A stretch of DNA of 21,478 nt from Folioceros fuciformis (GCA_049999805.1 JBNGIO010005428.1:1-21478), one strand, 5' to 3'; positions 9,573 through 19,650 are shown, numbered from the stretch's first letter. A program made the numbers and translations. The notes: generated by a model not told the origin, from the letters alone.

Positions 9573-12500
9573 ATGGCGGCCTCGGGCGATGTGGAATCGG
9601 ACCACCTCCGGACCGGCGAAAGGGGGAGGGGCGTCTTCCCCACCGCATACCTCTCCAGCGCCAACAGCGACGTGTTTTCCCGCACATCAGGCGTGGATGA
9701 GGTGGATGATGAGGAGGCGCTCCGCAGGGTGGCCTTGGAGAAGCTCAAGAGGACGCCTACCTCTACACGCAAGGCGATGGAGAGGCTGGAGAAGCTCCCT
9801 ACTTATGAGCGTGTCAGGAGAGTGGTTTTGCAGCACTTGGATACGGACGACAAGGATATCGACGTCAGTAAATTGGGACGCGCGGATCGACAGACCTTGC
9901 TCGCCAACATACTCCAACTCAATAGCGGCCAGGGTAGCCAGACCTTCCTTCAGAACGTTCGAGATCGCTTAGACAAGTGAGTGATCAGGAGTGAGCGAGC
10001 TCGTCGGCCACCGATTGCGACTGTCTGTCTTTATTCTGTGTGTGTGGAGGCGGGAATCATGAACTCTAATAGAATTTCGGATGATTGTGCAGAGCCGGCA
10101 TTGCCTTGCCTACCATTGAGGTGCGGTATCACCAGCTCACCATTACAGCTCAGGTGCACATTGGCCAACGGGCACTTCCAACGCTTATCAACTCCACACT
10201 CAATGTCGTCGAGGTGACTTTCCTTTCAGTGCAGTACCTACTCCGAGTCGGAGGAATTTGCTTCATCCCTCCTTTCCTTCAGCACCAAGGTGCGCCGGAA
10301 TAATGATTTACTCCTAGTTATTGCCTTGGATTGGTCTCTTCAGGGAGCGTTGGAGAGAATTGGTTTGGCGCCATCCAAGAAGCGGAAGCTTACTGTTCTC
10401 AAAGACGTGAGCGGGATCATCTATCCTGGAAGGTATTCCACACTGTTTCTCTACTCCCAATTGCTAGCGCATTTTAAATTCTCCTCAGCCTGCTCATTAT
10501 TTACCTATTACGCATTGACAGGATGACTTTACTCCTTGGGCCACCAAACGCTGGGAAAACCACTTTCCTGCTCGCTTTGGCGGGAAGATTAGACCCCGAA
10601 CTGAAGGTATCTCGGACTTACAACTGCTCTTCAAATTTACGTTCCAATGTCTTGGGTCTCCGTTCAACTTGGGTGCCTTGCCTCTCACTTATCAACAGTG
10701 CAGACAGATGGCCGTGTCACATACAACGGCCACGATTTGAAGGAATTTGTTCCCCGAAGGACCTCGGCATACATCAGCCAGTACGATGTGCAGGACGGGG
10801 AAATGACGGTCCGTGAAACACTCGATTTTTATGGCAGATGCCAAGGTGTTGGTGCAAGATACGGTAAGACTCCAATCAGCAGATGCACCGTCACACCCGG
10901 CGATAACCAGCTAGCTAATTTCTCCGTAGGCTGGATCCTTATTCAAAAGTCGGCAACGTTGACGATACCGACTGATATCTTTCAGAAACGCTAGTTCAGC
11001 TTGCAAGGGCCGAGAAAGCGTCGGGAATCAAGCCAGATGCGGATGTGGATGCCTTCATGAAGGTAGTGTGAAGTGGTTGCAAGGTCTGAGTTGAGAGTGA
11101 CGGCTTGCCAGCTTCCATCAAGTTACAAATCTGTATAAACCCGTGAGCTCAATCGTTCGCAGGCGGCGGTTGTGGAAGGAGCTGCGACCAGCATCATAAC
11201 TGACTATATTCTCCAGGTAAGTCATCGTAGCTTGTGCTCCCGGTCACTGGGGATGTGCCACACACTTTTTACGTGTCGCTCATCGTCACAGACGTTGGGC
11301 CTGGACATTTGCGCGGACACGTTTGTTGGAAACGAGATGAGGAGAGGCGTCTCTGGCGGACAGCGAAAGCGAGTGACTACAGGTTACTTTTGTTTTGTCA
11401 GTTCTTCGTCCTGCTGACAATGATACCAAAAGCGACTGATGGATTTCCATGGATGTCCAAGTGGCTCACTAGTTGTGGGTGATGTTCAGGGGAGATGTTA
11501 GTCGGTCCCGCCAAGGCTCTTTTCATGGACGAGATTTCAACGGGGCTTGATAGCTCGACCACATATCAAATTGTGAAATTCCTGCGTAATGCTGTACATT
11601 CTTTAGATGGAACAATGGTGGTTTCCCTCCTCCAGCCTGCACCGGAAACCTTCGAACTATTCGACGACCTCATACTGCTCTCGGAAGGCCAGATCGTGTA
11701 CCAAGGACCGCGTGATCTGGTTCTGGACTTCTTCAGAGACATGGGATTCGTTTGCCCGGAGAGAAAGGGTGTGGCCGATTTTCTGCAGGAGGTATGTAAA
11801 TAGCTCTTGGAATCTGCCTGCTCAGACACGCCTGTGACCGTGCCTTCACAAATGATGGCTGCGGATAACACGACATCTGGAATTTAGGTGACGTCAAAAA
11901 AGGACCAAGAGCAGTACTGGCATGATCAATCCCAACCGTACGCTTACGTCTCGGTGGCCACCTTCGCACGTCAATTCAAGAGCTTTCATGTGGGGAAACG
12001 GATCGGTGAGGAAATGTTCATCCCCTATGACAGGGCAAGAAGTCACCCTGCAGCGCTAGTCAAACAGAAATATGCTCTTAGGCGATTCGACCTATTCATG
12101 GCATGCTTCTCCAGAGAGGTCCTCCTACTGCAGCGGAATGCTTTCGTCTATGTCTTCAAAGTTGTACAGGTAAGGTTTTGTCTCAGATTTGAGTGTTTCC
12201 GCCTAGATTCCCTTATGTAGCGCGACGGATATTTTTGACTGAGATCTCGATCTTTCACCACTCTCCATTTCACAGATAACCATTGTCGCCAGCATCAGTA
12301 TGACGGTGTTTCTTCGTACAGAAATGCATCACGATGCTGTTAGTGACGGAACTAAATACATGGGGGCTCTTTTTTTCGGCTTGATCAACGTGATGTTCAA
12401 TGGCTTTGCTGAGCTGGTCATGACAATCGACCGACTCCCAGTGTACTACAAGCAAAGGGACCTGCTGCTATACCCGGCCTGGGCATACACTCTACCTACT

Positions 12501-15500
12501 TGGATCCTAAAAATCCCTCTCTCGCTGATGGAATCAGGCATTTGGGTCATATTAACGTACTATGTTGTTGGATTTGCACCTGAGCCCAGCAGGTTAAATC
12601 ATTCGATCTACACCGTTTCCTACGTCGCATATCTTTGCAGACACCGACTGTGGTATTCTTAACTCTGACACAATTTTTGGGGGATGCATTTTTTGCAGAT
12701 TTTTCACCCAGTTTCTTTTGTTCTTTTTGGTCCATCAAATGGCCCTAGGGCTTTTCCGACTGATTGCCTCAGTTGGTCGGACAATGGTCATTGCAAATAC
12801 AGGCGGCTCATTTGCGTTGTTGATTGTCTTTGTGCTTGGTGGCTTTGTTCTATCAAGAAGTGAGTGGGTTTTTTCAGGAAATAAATACTTGATGGTTTCA
12901 GTGGAGGATTTTTCGAGGGGGATTAAAGCCTAACTCTTCCGCTATTGTGCTAACAGAGAACATCCATCCGTGGTGGATTTGGGGCTACTGGATTTCACCT
13001 TTAATGTACAGTCAAAATGCTGTCAGTGTGAACGAGTTCCTGGCTCCTCGCTGGTCAGAGGTACTTAAACAGTGGCCAGTACGCCTGCTCGAAATAATCT
13101 TGATTGAAGTTCTAAACCTCGATTTTGACTCTGGTTTTCAGAAGTTCATACAAATCGGGCAAACGAACCGAACAATAGGCGAGCGGATTTTGGAAAGTCG
13201 AGGAATGTTTACGGACAAGAAATGGGTTTGGATTGGAGCCCTTGCTCTCATTGGTTATAGTATCCTCTTCAATACGTTGTACACGTTGGCACTTCAATAT
13301 TTAAACCGTAAGCTTTGCGATCTTACAATCCTAAAAGTCTATGCATTGTTGCTAGGCTACATGACACTTCCTCTAGAATCTCCAGGGTATATGATATGGG
13401 TGCCATGTCTTCATCAGGCTTGATCATTCCTCTCTCTACCTTCTTTTATAATTGTTCCGATCTCAAGTAATAAGTATGACGTGGTTACTGGCTGTTGTGG
13501 CATGTGATGGAATACAGCTGTGGGAAAGTCCCAAGCTGTGGTATCTAAGGAAATGCTTGAGGAGAGGTCGTCCAATTCTGCTTCATCCCAGAGGTCTCCC
13601 ATTTCTGCTTCACCCCAGAGGTCTTCCAATTCTGCTTCACCCCAGAATGGTAACACAATTCATTAGTAGTGAATCGACATCTAGTTGTGTTTCCAATGTG
13701 CTCCTAAGTGTTGTGATATCCTGGATAGACTCATTCTGAATGGGGCATTGGGTTTGCAGGAACCCAGGAGTCCAGAAACGCACCAAATGTCGGTGATGAA
13801 GTGGAAATGCTCGAGAATGGTCGCCCTCGGAAAGGCATGGTTTTGCCGTTTCAACCTTTAGCACTCACTTTTCACAATGTCAACTACTATGTAGACATGC
13901 CACCTGTAAGTTTTCTGAGACGCGAAATCGAAATGGAACTTGTCACATTCACCGCTGCACACACGCACTTATCTTACCTTTTTAATTGTTTCAGGCGATG
14001 AAGCAACACGGGGTGACTGAAAATAGACTCCAGCTGTTGAAAAATGTCAGCGGAGTGTTTCGGCCAGGAATTCTAACAGCACTCGTGGGTGTCAGCGGAG
14101 CAGGGAAGACGACACTGATGGATGTGTTGGCAGGTAGAAAAACAGGTGGGTATATTGATGGGGCTATCAGTGTGTCCGGGTATCCCAAGAAACAGGAGAC
14201 CTTTGCACGGATAGCCGGATACTGTGAGCAGCAGGACATACACTCACCGAATCTAACTGTTTACGAGTCACTTGTTTTCTCTGCGTGGCTTCGTTTATCA
14301 TCTGACATTGACGCCAAGAAGCGAATGGTAAGCACTCACAAGCTAGCTAGCTGTTGGCCACCCTTTCTCTTTTGAAACCGGAACAGCTTACACGTCCTTG
14401 GTGTCGTGCTTGCAGAAGTTTGTACATGAAGTTATGAATCTTGTGGAGCTAACTCCTTTGAGGGACGCCTTGGTCGGACTCCCTGGGGTAACAGGTCTCT
14501 CAACAGAACAGAGAAAGAGGCTAACCATTGCTGTAGAGCTTGTTGCTAATCCTTCAGTCATCTTCATGGATGAGCCAACCTCCGGATTAGACGCCCGTGC
14601 TGCAGCAATTGTCATGAGGACAGTTCGGAACACTGTTGACACTGGTCGAACGGTGGTGTGTACTATTCATCAACCAAGCATCGACATATTCGAGGCTTTT
14701 GATGAGGTGAGTTGTGATATGCTCCTCCATTCTGGTCTCGTGATTGTAATGGGACAAACTCGTGAAATCTGTAGCTTAGTCATAAATTCTATTCATCGTT
14801 CACTTTACAGCTCTTGTTGATGAAAAGAGGAGGGCAAGTCATCTACGCAGGTCCATTGGGCAGACACTCCTGCGAATTGATCTCTTATTTCGAGGTTTGT
14901 GTTCTGACGTTTTGAAAACAGTTCAGACGTTGGGGTTAAATGGGTTCAGTTCTTTGACTCTTTTGTCGTCTGATTTGTCCGCTGAATCGCAGGCTGTTGA
15001 GGGGGTTCCTAAGATTTCGGATGGCTACAATCCAGCTACATGGATGTTGGAAGTGACCGAGACATCGCAGGAGGCGCACCTTGGTATTGATTTCGCTGAT
15101 GTCTACAAAGGATCGACTCTTCATGGGTAGGTATCCATCATAAGTTGCTTTGGGTACTTGGTCTTAGAGGTTCGCAGTGTTTGCCCAACCCGCAGGGCTG
15201 CTTAAATCCTGTCCCGCAGGCGAAACGAGGAGATGATTCTGGACTTAAGCAAACCACAATCGGACGAAAAGGAGCTACATTTTCCAACGAAATTTGCACA
15301 GCCTTTCTGGGTCCAGTGCGAAGCAACCTTGTGGAAACAGAATAAGTCCCACTGGCGCAATCCTCAGTACAATGTTGTTCGGATTTTCTTCACGATTATA
15401 GTTGCTGTCATGTTTGGTTCGATATTCTGGGATTTGGGACAAAAACGGTAAGCCGTCCTTACCAACGTTGTTTATTCTGGGGGGTTGAGCCTCAGGTGAC

Positions 15501-16405
15501 ATCTTTTCACTCAAATCTCTCCTCGTTGTGGCAGCTCAAAGTTTCAAGATCTGTCCAACTTGATGGGGGCTATGTATGCTGCCATATTGTTTATTGGAAT
15601 AAACAATGCCGGATCAGTGCAGCCAGTTGTATCTGTTGAGAGATCCGTCTTTTACCGCGAACGTGCGGCCGGGATGTATTCTGCATTGCCTTATGCTTTT
15701 GGCCAAGTAAGAAACCGATTTTCTGTTGGATTGTATCTGAGATGTCGCAGACATCTTCTCGAACTGACACGTCGCATTTTCGGGATACAGGTGGTTATTG
15801 AACTGCCATATGTGTTTGTTCAGACAGTGGTCTATTGCGCGGTTCTCTACTCCATGATCCAATTCGAGTGGACCGCACCCAAATTCTTTTACTTCATCTT
15901 TTTCAGCTATTTCACGTTTTTGTACTTTACCCTATATGGGATGATGACCGTCTCCTTCACGCCCAACCTACCAGTGGCCACTATCGTGTCATCCGCCTTC
16001 TATGGAGTGTGGAACCTGTTTGCAGGGTTTATGATCCAGCGTCCTGTAAGTGGAGTTCTTTGTTTGCATCACCAATTGATGCTTCTGATGATGTCCATAG
16101 TGGGCTGAAATTGTTCCTGTGTTGTGGGACAGCAAATCCCTGTGTGGTGGCAGTGGTATTATTGGGCCACACCTGTGGCGTGGTCAATATATGGTTTGAT
16201 CACTTCTCAGTTGGGTGACGTTAACAGCACCTTAGTACTGGCGGACGGTATCACCACCCAGACGATGAAAGAATTTCTGAAGCACAACCTGGGGTTCGAG
16301 TACGGTTTCTTAGGTTGGGTGGTACTGGCGCATGTGGGATACGTAGTTGTGTTCGCTTTTGTCTTTGCCTTCAGCATCAAGGTCTTCAACTTTCAAAGGC
16401 GATGA
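9573..16405 (+). CDS. Full-size PDR-type ABCG transporter, copy 2 (24 exons, complete)
   Basis: Paralogue of copy 1, complete; 4461 bp coding, 1486 residues. Exons: 9573-9976, 10093-10213, 10344-10432, 10522-10606, 10704-10863, 10986-11062, 11163-11216, 11292-11382, 11490-11791, 11888-12169, 12276-12592, 12699-12859, 12957-13060, 13142-13307, 13518-13649, 13760-13905, 13995-14327, 14416-14706, 14811-14894, 14993-15126, 15220-15447, 15535-15706, 15791-16045, 16133-16405. All introns are GT-AG and the sum is divisible by three. NBD1: Walker [10 protein letters not shown] (residues 211-219), signature VSGGQ (350-354), Walker B ALFMDE (370-375), Gln409 at the switch-His position. TMD1 spans about 560-790. 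NBD2: Walker [10 protein letters not shown] (929-937), degenerate signature LSTEQ (1036-1040), Walker B VIFMDE (1056-1061), switch His1093. TMD2 runs from about 1200 to the end and closes with FNFQRR. The start context GGCCATGGCG is strong. The linker (residues 821-847) has three 9-residue repeats. Likely role: ATP-driven export of a hydrophobic small molecule or hormone across a membrane; substrate unknown. Confidence 0.95.
13565..13645 (+). repeat. Three in-frame 27-bp repeats in exon 15 of PDR gene 2
   Basis: Units at 13565-13591, 13592-13618 and 13619-13645 encode [18 protein letters not shown] and RSSNSASPQ (residues 821-847), in the flexible linker between TMD1 and NBD2. The period is a multiple of three so the frame is kept. 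Units 1 and 3 are closest. Copy 1 has no counterpart repeats in its exon 15 (4537-4665). The Ser/Pro/Arg content suggests a disordered, possibly phosphorylated segment (inference). Confidence 0.9.
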
Positions 16406-16669
16406 GGAGTTTGCTCACTGGAAGTTGGGCTTCTACCTTTGGGAGAAAAATGAGATTTGTCTTCACAGTGGCGAAGCCGGTACTATGTCAAGTAATAACT
16501 CATGAGACTCCATAGTGCAGCTAGTGACCTGCCGTAAAGTTGAGACAGGCCTTTTGTATACAGACAACCGGAATGACGGTGTGTATGTTTCAAAGCAAAA
16601 TTCGTGGAAAATATTGTTGATTCCCTAATAAAAATGAAATTCGATTTTTTACAGCTTGGCAGTAGGATG
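16406..16669 (+). other. Tail-to-tail spacer with 3'UTRs of PDR gene 2 and TBCC
   Basis: Only 264 bp separate the stop codon of PDR gene 2 (+) from the stop codon of the TBCC gene (-). The 3'UTRs of the two converging transcripts therefore probably overlap or nearly do, which could give natural antisense pairs. No ORF of note. Confidence 0.7.
16627..16632 (+). promoter_or_regulatory. AATAAA polyadenylation signal of PDR gene 2
   Basis: A canonical AATAAA hexamer 222 bp after the stop codon at 16403-16405, inside an AT-rich stretch. It lies 38 bp short of the end of the TBCC coding region on the opposite strand, so cleavage would fall close to or inside the TBCC 3' end. Confidence 0.5.
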
Positions 16670-17728
16670 CTAATTCTCCACAGCTTCCACAACGCCAAGA
16701 CGCTGCGACTCTGGAAGCACAGACCAATTTGGGGACTGCGTGGAGCGAAGCCAGCGGAAGTCATCTACTTTTTCCCAAAGCCCCGTCTCCTCATTCAAGT
16801 TGCAAGCCTCCAATTGCCTCTCCACACCCTTGTAGTGGAATGCGTACGGCGCAAATCTTACGCCACGAGTATGTTCCACCACAGGCCTGCTCCTGACCCG
16901 GACATAAAAATCCGAGTCGTTCGTTGAATGAATTCGTATCTGGTGCGAAGCCAACATTAACACACTCCTCTCGACTTCCTCGATTAAAACGGAGCCGCTA
17001 ACGGGACCGGCAAAGATCTGGCAGTCCGTAAGTCTGTGGATGAAGAGCGCCCGGCATGTGCCTCTAAGCTCTACCCTGCAACTGGTCAGGTCTGTGATCA
17101 AGAACTCGCCCAGACCTAATTCCTCAGACTCCTTCACGACCACCTTGTGAGACAAATGGCGGATCCCTGGCACATTGCTGAGCTGTGAATGGCAGCCGGC
17201 AGGTTCCGAGGCGAGAACGGCCGCGGAGGCAGAGGCTTCCCGGCCAATGGCAGGCTTGCTGGAGGCCGGCTTGTTCCGAAACGAGAACTTCTTCCTAGGC
17301 ACCAGCTCCGACAGCGCAAGCCCGGCCTCATCCTTCAGCCTGCCAATGGTCGTGTGGGACGCCCTGACATCGTAGGCCGGCAGGTAGAACGAGGATGTGG
17401 CCAGCAACTGCTCCATCTCCCCGATCTCCAGCATCAACTTGTGCAGCTGGTCCTTGAGCAGCGTCCCATCCGCCCCGGCCTCCTTCACCTCCCGCGCCGC
17501 TACCAAGCCCTGCTCCACCCGCTCCCGGATCTGCCCGAACACACGGTCGAAGTGCTCCACGGTCTCCTGCGTCTCGGGGCTTGCGGCCGACCTGCGGTTT
17601 GCCGCTTCCTGCACGCGGGACTCGTGCAGCAGAGCCAGGCGGCCCAGCATGGCCTGCTGGCGCCGCTCCTGCGAGGCCACATCGCTGCCTGCGCCACTCT
17701 CCGTGAAAGTGAGCACTACGTCGGCCAT
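16670..17728 (-). CDS. TBCC: Tubulin-folding cofactor C (TBCC), single exon
   Basis: 352 residues, one uninterrupted exon. TBCC acts in the last step of alpha/beta-tubulin heterodimer folding: with cofactors D and E it stimulates GTP hydrolysis by tubulin and releases the folded dimer in the cytosol; the Arabidopsis orthologue is known as PORCINO. Visible architecture: an N-terminal helical, charged region (about 15-145) fitting the spectrin-like tubulin-binding domain, a Ser/Ala/Lys linker (about 145-195), and a C-terminal C-CAP/TBCC beta-helix domain (about 195-300) with the hallmarks GPVSGSVLIEEVE (241-253), ASHQIRIH (260-267) and FAPYAFHY. Arg265 in QIRIH is the position of the family's catalytic arginine finger and is kept. 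The start has A at -3 and G at +4 (ACATGG). Coding sequence is much GC-richer at its 5' end than at its 3' end. It converges on PDR gene 2. Identity is confident; length is normal for the family. Confidence 0.93.
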   Translation of the reverse strand: MADVVLTFTESGAGSDVASQERRQQAMLGRLALLHESRVQEAANRRSAASPETQETVEHFDRVFGQIRERVEQGLVAAREVKEAGADGTLLKDQLHKLMLEIGEMEQLLATSSFYLPAYDVRASHTTIGRLKDEAGLALSELVPRKKFSFRNKPASSKPAIGREASASAAVLASEPAGCHSQLSNVPGIRHLSHKVVVKESEELGLGEFLITDLTSCRVELRGTCRALFIHRLTDCQIFAGPVSGSVLIEEVERSVLMLASHQIRIHSTNDSDFYVRVRSRPVVEHTRGVRFAPYAFHYKGVERQLEACNLNEETGLWEKVDDFRWLRSTQSPNWSVLPESQRLGVVEAVEN

Positions 17729-18117
17729 GTCGCGCGCTAACTCTCCGCCCTAAACTCCAGAGACAAGCTGTAACCGACACCTACCCACCACATTCCATTA
17801 GACCTCAGTCGAAAACGCCTTCAATTCTCTGAAGCCAAAGGTCTTGCAAGGATGGAGTGGATGATAGGGATCCTCTTTGTTGGTGGATTGTTAGGGCGGT
17901 TTCGCGTAAGCCCGGACCCGGACCTGGGCTACGCTACACGACGAAACGCGAATTATCCTGCCACCAGAAAAGTAGCCGGGGTCGGGTTTGTAGGATACTG
18001 GTTACGTTGTTAGCCAGGGGTACGCCTATGGAGATACCTCTAAAAGGGCGGACATCTACCAGGCATATGCCATTCCATTGGTCAGTGATGAGCTATGCCT
18101 TCCTAGAACTTTAGTCT

Positions 18118-18169
18118 CCTTACATAGACTAGCAATCAGTACCCCTTACATAGACTAGCAATCAATACT
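18118..18169. repeat. 26-bp tandem duplication A
   Basis: Two adjacent copies, 18118-18143 and 18144-18169, starting CCTTACATAGACTAGCAATC, matching at 24 of 26 positions. Not related in sequence to duplications B and C. Confidence 0.9.
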
Positions 18170-18292
18170 TCTAAATGCATAAGGTCCCAGATCAGTGATA
18201 TGTTACTTGATCACTTTCCCACAATTGTGATGTTGTGGCTAGGAACTCGTGGTGGGATTGGTAGGGTGGAGTGCCTTCAGTTAGTTGTTGAC

Positions 18293-18344
18293 GTTGTATC
18301 ACTCCTTTGGTCCTTTGGGTTGTATCACTCCTTTGGTCCTTTGA
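18293..18344. repeat. 26-bp tandem duplication B
   Basis: Two adjacent copies, 18293-18318 and 18319-18344, starting GTTGTATCACTCCTTTGGTC, matching at 25 of 26 positions. Each copy itself contains two CCTTTGG blocks. Confidence 0.92.
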
Positions 18345-18367
18345 GTCCCGTAGCCACAATGCAGTAT

Positions 18368-18373
18368 CACGTG
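18368..18373. promoter_or_regulatory. G-box (CACGTG)
   Basis: A palindromic CACGTG, the core bound by plant bHLH and bZIP factors, 27 bp from the bZIP-like palindrome at 18400-18416. It is about 640 bp upstream of the TBCC start codon. A single hexamer can occur by chance, so the assignment rests only on its neighbour. Confidence 0.3.
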
Positions 18374-18399
18374 GTGCACAGAAAACAAAACACACACAT

Positions 18400-18416
18400 C
18401 TCGTTGAGTCAACGAG
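18400..18416. repeat. Perfect 17-bp palindrome with TGAGTCA core
   Basis: CTCGTTGA-G-TCAACGAG: eight perfectly complementary pairs around one central base. The centre contains TGAGTCA, the classic AP-1/GCN4-type bZIP binding core. It is a candidate dyad-symmetric transcription-factor site in the region upstream of TBCC or within old retroelement sequence. Confidence 0.6.
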
Positions 18417-18495
18417 ACACAAGGTTGCTAGACTGACTCCAAAGCACAATCCATAGATGGAGATTACACCTGATGGTACGACAGGATCTAGCAGC

Positions 18496-18546
18496 AGAGA
18501 CAAGCGTATAGGCCCCTGCTAGAGACAAGCGTATAGGCCCTTTGCT
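18496..18546. repeat. 25-26 bp tandem duplication C
   Basis: Two adjacent copies, 18496-18520 and 18521-18546, starting AGAGACAAGCGTATAGGCCC. They differ by a C/T change and a one-base indel near the end of the unit. Not related in sequence to duplications A and B. Confidence 0.9.
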
Positions 18547-18658
18547 TGGCCCTGGTTACGAAGTCCAAGGCTTTATACCACATCTCGCTAGTCTAGATAT
18601 TCCACGATATAGCTTCGGAAACCCCTCTCCTCCTCTCAATACAAAATATCTTATTGTC

Positions 18659-19476
18659 CTACTCTTTGTGGCTCCTAAGGTCTTCCTTCCTGATCGCCTC
18701 TTGCATCACTGAATGGGCATCTAGCATCCTTCCCTTAGTGGCTTTTCCTTCAGCTGGCACACCCACGGTCGTGTGCCACGCCCTGCTATCCCCTTGATAT
18801 GTTGCTAAGGTTGAATGGTCGTCTTCCATACTATGGTATCTTGGATCTTCAGTGGAAGAATCATATCTCTCTATCTTCCGATCGTTTCCCCTACCGACAC
18901 TTACTTCAAACAAGCTAGCAAAGGATTTTACTAGCCTATTTGTCTCACCGTCTTCCTCACCACTCTCCCGCTCTTCACGAGTGTCCCACTCAGATTGCCT
19001 TAAGACCTGCCATGATGTTTCACACTCGTTGGTCCATCTCCAGAAAGGAAGATCCTTTCGTAGCATGGTGAGGAAGAGCGACACTAGCTCCCACCACTTC
19101 TCATACTCCTGACTCCACTCCGACCTGAGTTCCTCAAAGATGCTAGCAATACAATCAACTCACCATGATTAGTAGGCCGAGTATCTAGACAAGGGCTATT
19201 ACTAACCAACCCTAGGGCCTCTAACCCTGCAGAGACTTGATGGAGCCATAGGTGGTTCCTCATTGCGTCGAAGCTCTCATTGCAAGCCTTCGTCCATTCG
19301 AAGTTGCAAGACTGGGCTAAGGATATCAGAGGTGGCCTAAGTTCCTCCAGGCTTTCTATACGACACCAACAATGGTGTCTTTCGCAATAACGAACCCACA
19401 GATCCACCTCCTTCCTAGTTCTAGGTCTTTGCAGTGCCTGTGGGTCATAAGGGATTCACAGCACGCCTGAAGCCAT
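18659..19476 (-). pseudogene. Frame-broken ORFs of unknown, possibly retroelement, origin
   Basis: Minus-strand reading from an ATG at 19476 meets a stop after six codons, then stays open to 19084. A second frame opens near 19160 and runs to a stop at 18659. The two overlap as if one ancestral ORF of about 270 codons had suffered a frameshift near 19150 and one nonsense change. The translation is charged and protein-like. The two parts carry similar short motifs, CNFEWTKACNESFDAMR and LPFWRWTNECETSWQVLR, that recall the F-x-W-T-x-x-C segment between reverse transcriptase and RNase H of Ty3/gypsy pol. I do not recognise the protein. It could be a gag, an extra retroelement ORF or a host gene relic. 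Confidence 0.35.
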
Positions 19477-19548
19477 ATTCAGCCTCACTGCCTCTCTTCT
19501 ATGGGGATCCCTCAATGTGGCCGCCTTCTATATGCTCTCACCAACAAC

Positions 19549-19555
19549 TTAAATA
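19549..19555 (-). promoter_or_regulatory. Possible TATA box of an LTR
   Basis: On the minus strand this reads TATTTAA in the context CTATTTAAGT. It is about 100 bp downstream of the candidate LTR start (19651) and about 75 bp upstream of the ATG at 19476. The spacing fits an LTR promoter, but the call depends on the LTR being real. Confidence 0.3.
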
Positions 19556-19650
19556 GTAGCCCTATCCTAAAAATACCAAACGCTCACAACCACACAGTCC
19601 TACCTAACTTATCCAATCATAATAACGTAGACACCCTCAAGGTTAGATGC

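Larger units (their letters stand above)
17729..18658. other. Non-coding region upstream of TBCC with tandem duplications
   Basis: No convincing gene. It should include the TBCC 5'UTR and promoter (minus strand, just above 17728). The striking content is three separate two-copy tandem repeats of 25-26 bp (separate entries), a 17-bp palindrome with a bZIP-like core (18400-18416) and a G-box CACGTG (18368-18373). A minus-strand TATAAA occurs at 18574-18579. Part of this may be retroelement-derived, since decayed ORFs and pol sequence on the minus strand follow at higher coordinates. Confidence 0.55.

Noticed and set aside
17189-17740. 183-codon plus-strand ORF opposite TBCC
   Set aside because: Shadow of the GC-rich TBCC coding region; the minus-strand frame carries the clear C-CAP/TBCC motifs.
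18118-18546. CRISPR-like array from the 26-bp repeats
   Set aside because: The three repeats are unrelated to each other, each has two adjacent copies with no spacer, and the sequence is from a plant nuclear genome.
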